A stretch of 64,000 nucleotides of DNA. Origin: Certhia americana (lineage: Eukaryota > Chordata > Aves > Passeriformes > Certhiidae). The stretch spans positions 62,933,471 to 62,997,470 of the forward strand of contig CM031878.1 in the NCBI GenBank assembly GCA_018697195.1, in the 5' to 3' direction. A program made the translations under genes and the position numbers. Below, in pieces: positions 61,301 to 64,000 of this stretch. Numbering within the stretch: position 1 is the first letter of the stretch; every line of letters begins with the position of its first letter. The notes below the pieces were generated by a model that saw nothing but the letters and a program-made list of their open reading frames with translations, was not told the origin of the DNA and made no database searches.

Positions 61301-64000
61301 ATCCCCACCCCCTGGGTTGTAACCAGAAGGAGTGAGAAAGAGAACTGGTGGTTAGGTCTGGCCTAAGAGCACAGAAATTACCTTCCTTCCACTGCAGATA
61401 AGCAGGGTGCAGTCATGCCTTGCTGCCTTCAGCTGCTTCCCGCTGGGGGTGCATTTAAAAGAAACCTGTGTGCAAAGCTAGCTTTTCTGAAGAACAGTCT
61501 GACAAAAGAAGTTGCTAAAATAAGAAGAAAAAGTGAAAGCAAGCAAGCAAAGCTCTAACAGCTGCTGTAACTTCTAGGATCATTTGTTAAACATATAAAC
61601 CCCAAAGTATAAGCATGAAAAGAGTTCTCCAGTGTGATGAAGGTATGCTGAGAGGGACAGGAGCTCCTGGTGATGATAGAAAACACAGCCATTAGTCCTC
61701 CGGTGAAACAAGAATACAAATAGATCTGCTTCATAGTTTCAGCAGAGCTTCTCTTTGCAAGGGATCCCCTTGCACCTCCAGTCATTCCCCATATACTTTT
61801 CCTCTTTTCTTGCTCTTGAGAGAAGAGACTTAGGGGATTTGGCATCAGATCCCTTTTTATTGCTTGCATAGAGGAGAGTGATTCAGCAGATAAGGGAAGC
61901 CAGCCAACACGCTCAGGAAATGTTGTGCCAGCCAGGCTGCTAAGCATGGGGACTGCTAGATTTTAAATATTCTTTTTTTGTTTGTTTTTGTGTTCAATTT
62001 TCTCTTTTCACCTTAAATAAAGTCAGCTCAAAAAGACAGTGGATCTGTCTTAAAAAATAAAACAAAAATAAAAACAAAAAACTCCACAATCAAACAAAAA
62101 CATCCTCCCCCACTCATTTCCAAATAATAACTGTAACTTTTTTCATCAGAGTTTTCTAATTCTACATGCAACCTAATGAAGGGAAGCTAACACAGCTGTG
62201 AATGCAAACATGTTGCAATACCTTGCATGCTTATACTAGATTATCTCCTTGGTTGTACACAAAGGCTGTAACATGTTAGCTGTCAGGTGGTTTTGTGTGA
62301 GGATCGTGGGTTTCTTCCTTTTTTTTTTTTCTTGTGCAACCTTCTTGGGACACATCTGCATTTTAAATACCGTATGACAGAAAAAGTTTGAAAATAAGTC
62401 AAAACCATTTTTTTATCAAGTAATATTCACAGTTTAGTTTCTGAAAATCATTCCCCTGTCACTTCACTTTAAAATGCTGAGCTGTTTACTTCTCTGTATC
62501 AGTGCAAACACTTCTCACATCGTCCTCTGCGCTCTGAGTGGTTCTAAGTCATTGATTTGCATAATGGCAGTGTTATTGTTTCCCTGGGTAAAAGGAAAAT
62601 GTGTGTCTCAAAATACTGATTACTATAATCTCCCCACTCTGACTGACTCTGAGCACAATTTTAAAGCCTTTTGTTTATTGTATAGTCACGCATTCTCTGT
62701 TCCAGCTTTCTAGAATTCAAGGGTAAGAAATGATTTGCATAAAAATAAAGTGATGGTTGAAAAGTTGAAAAATTTAGACTTTTGATGACAAAACAGAAAC
62801 GGAAGAATTAAGATTGAAATCAACTGCTTTTATTATGCATTTCATCCTGCCTTTTTATCTAATTGCCTTCCTTCCAAATTCTGGTTTTGTGAAGGAGTTT
62901 TCTCTGCAGACTTTTGAGTGTTCCCCTTGTGTAAGAAGAATCCCAGACTTTGTTCAAAATAATAACTCTCCCTAATAAACTGTTACTTATTTTTCTTATC
63001 AGATCTGATTCTGCCATTTCCATCTTCTTAACACTAGTATATATCAGCATTTTTTTCCCCCCAAAATAGCACAGGTCAAAATTAGAATCAAGCCCTAAAT
63101 ACATAGAATTAAGATTACTTCATATATTATAAAAGCCAATACAGTGATATAAGACAGAAAACAGAAGTTGTAGGGGAAGGTTATTAGAATAAGCAAGGGA
63201 AAAGTCACCTAGATATTGCTGACAGAATAACCAATGGTTATAAGATGCTCAAAGGTCTATCTGGCTTGTAAACTAAAGGACTGTTTCTTACTTCTTAAAG
63301 TATTCTGAAATAGTTTTTCAGCAGGAATAGCAAGGGTTTGTGCTTACTTATAAATGTTGTGGTATAGTGTTCTTGTCTAACATAGCTGAGGATTGGAAAT
63401 GATAAAATTATCTGAACAATGGGTGTCTAAAGCCCAAACCCAAAAGACCTGCTAACAGAATACAGGGACTATTGAAAGATTTATCTAGATTTGCTAGATT
63501 TTGAAACAATTTTCTCTCTTTCTGACTGAAATTATCCAAGGAAAAAGCTAGCAGACATTTGGCAAGCAGAGAACACCAAACTAAGTTTATATGTCTCTTC
63601 TGAAAGAGAAGTCTATCTGAACAAAACTAATTTAATTATGCAGTATAGGGAATACATAGAAACAGAAAGAAAATACAGCCTCATTAGCAGTATAGAAAAA
63701 GGGAGTACATTTTTTTTATGTTAGGCAAATACATAGAAATTAATATACATTATGTACATAATGTACAATAAAAAATTAATACAAGAACACAACATGAAAA
63801 CAAGTGTAATTCAGTATTTAATGATGAGTAATAAGTAATGATTTAGAAGATGATGTTAATTGAACAATAATTAACTTTGCCAATGAGAAGAGGACAACAG
63901 CAAATACAAAATGTTTGATATGCACACTCTTACTTTTCACATCTTGCTCTGATGTATGTGCTAGATAAAGGTTAAATACTAGCAGTCTTGCAATGATTAT
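55341..64000. other. Non-coding AT-rich DNA
   Basis: No transposon ends, RNA genes or convincing exons. The longest open frame (61555-61947, minus, 130 codons) shows no recognisable domain and no convincing splice or promoter context. Confidence 0.55.

Noticed and set aside
61555..61947. 130-codon minus-strand open frame
   Set aside because: No recognised domain, no promoter or splice support; length is within what chance allows for this window.
1..64000. CRISPR arrays, operons, bacterial genes, tRNA or rRNA genes
   Set aside because: No regularly spaced repeats, no cloverleaf or rRNA core sequence seen, and the repeat content is that of a bird genome.

Overview
The window looks like bird nuclear DNA, most likely a passerine or other neoavian. 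Three things point that way. There are two CR1 LINE pieces, one with the FGDD reverse transcriptase box and both with typical CR1 3' ends. There are many solo LTRs with perfect 5-bp or 6-bp target-site duplications. No mammalian-type SINEs are present. I found no host protein-coding gene, tRNA, rRNA or CRISPR array that I would stand behind. The window reads as a gene desert or a large intron, AT-rich from about 9.9 kb onward. No new functional system is visible. The notable content is the structure of the retroelements.

Region 1 (1-9879) is an endogenous retrovirus on the minus strand. Its 5' LTR is at 9223-9879. A primer binding site matching 14 of 18 bases of the proline-tRNA type lies at 9203-9220. 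Remnants of gag, protease, reverse transcriptase (YVDD at 5026-5037), RNase H and integrase follow in the usual gammaretrovirus-like order. A polypurine tract is at 486-500, and a 3' LTR at 1-485 runs off the left edge. Every gene is broken many times over. Single-base length differences are so common that some of the damage may be sequencing or assembly error rather than age.

Region 2 (9880-30217) starts with 5.4 kb of unremarkable AT-rich DNA and then holds a dense LTR cluster. It contains a 396-bp solo LTR (15335-15730). It has two copies of a 1.7-kb LTR-like element, here called family A (16446-18157 and 28384-30058). An older minus-strand LTR, family D (19916-21285), is split by a family B LTR (20470-21224). 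A second, inverted family B LTR lies at 24648-25422, just beyond a minus-strand CR1 (23666-24606). Another minus-strand LTR is at 27374-27996. TSDs were located by eye: TAGGG, AGTCT, GAAGC, TGTGT, CCAAC and GTGAGG.

Region 3 (30218-42045) is mostly unique DNA. It holds a SINE-like remnant near 35.3 kb, two adjacent minus-strand LTRs (38822-39311 with TSD ACCTTC; 39348-40099, a diverged family B relative carrying a CA microsatellite), and a plus-strand CR1 with an internal deletion (about 41330-42045).

Region 4 (42046-64000) is about 22 kb of AT-rich unique DNA without a clear transposable element. It carries simple repeats, including a (GGAA)n tract followed closely by 39 A's, and two small local duplications. 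Nothing here amounts to a set of genes working together. The only gene set is the ordinary retroviral one in region 1, and it is dead.
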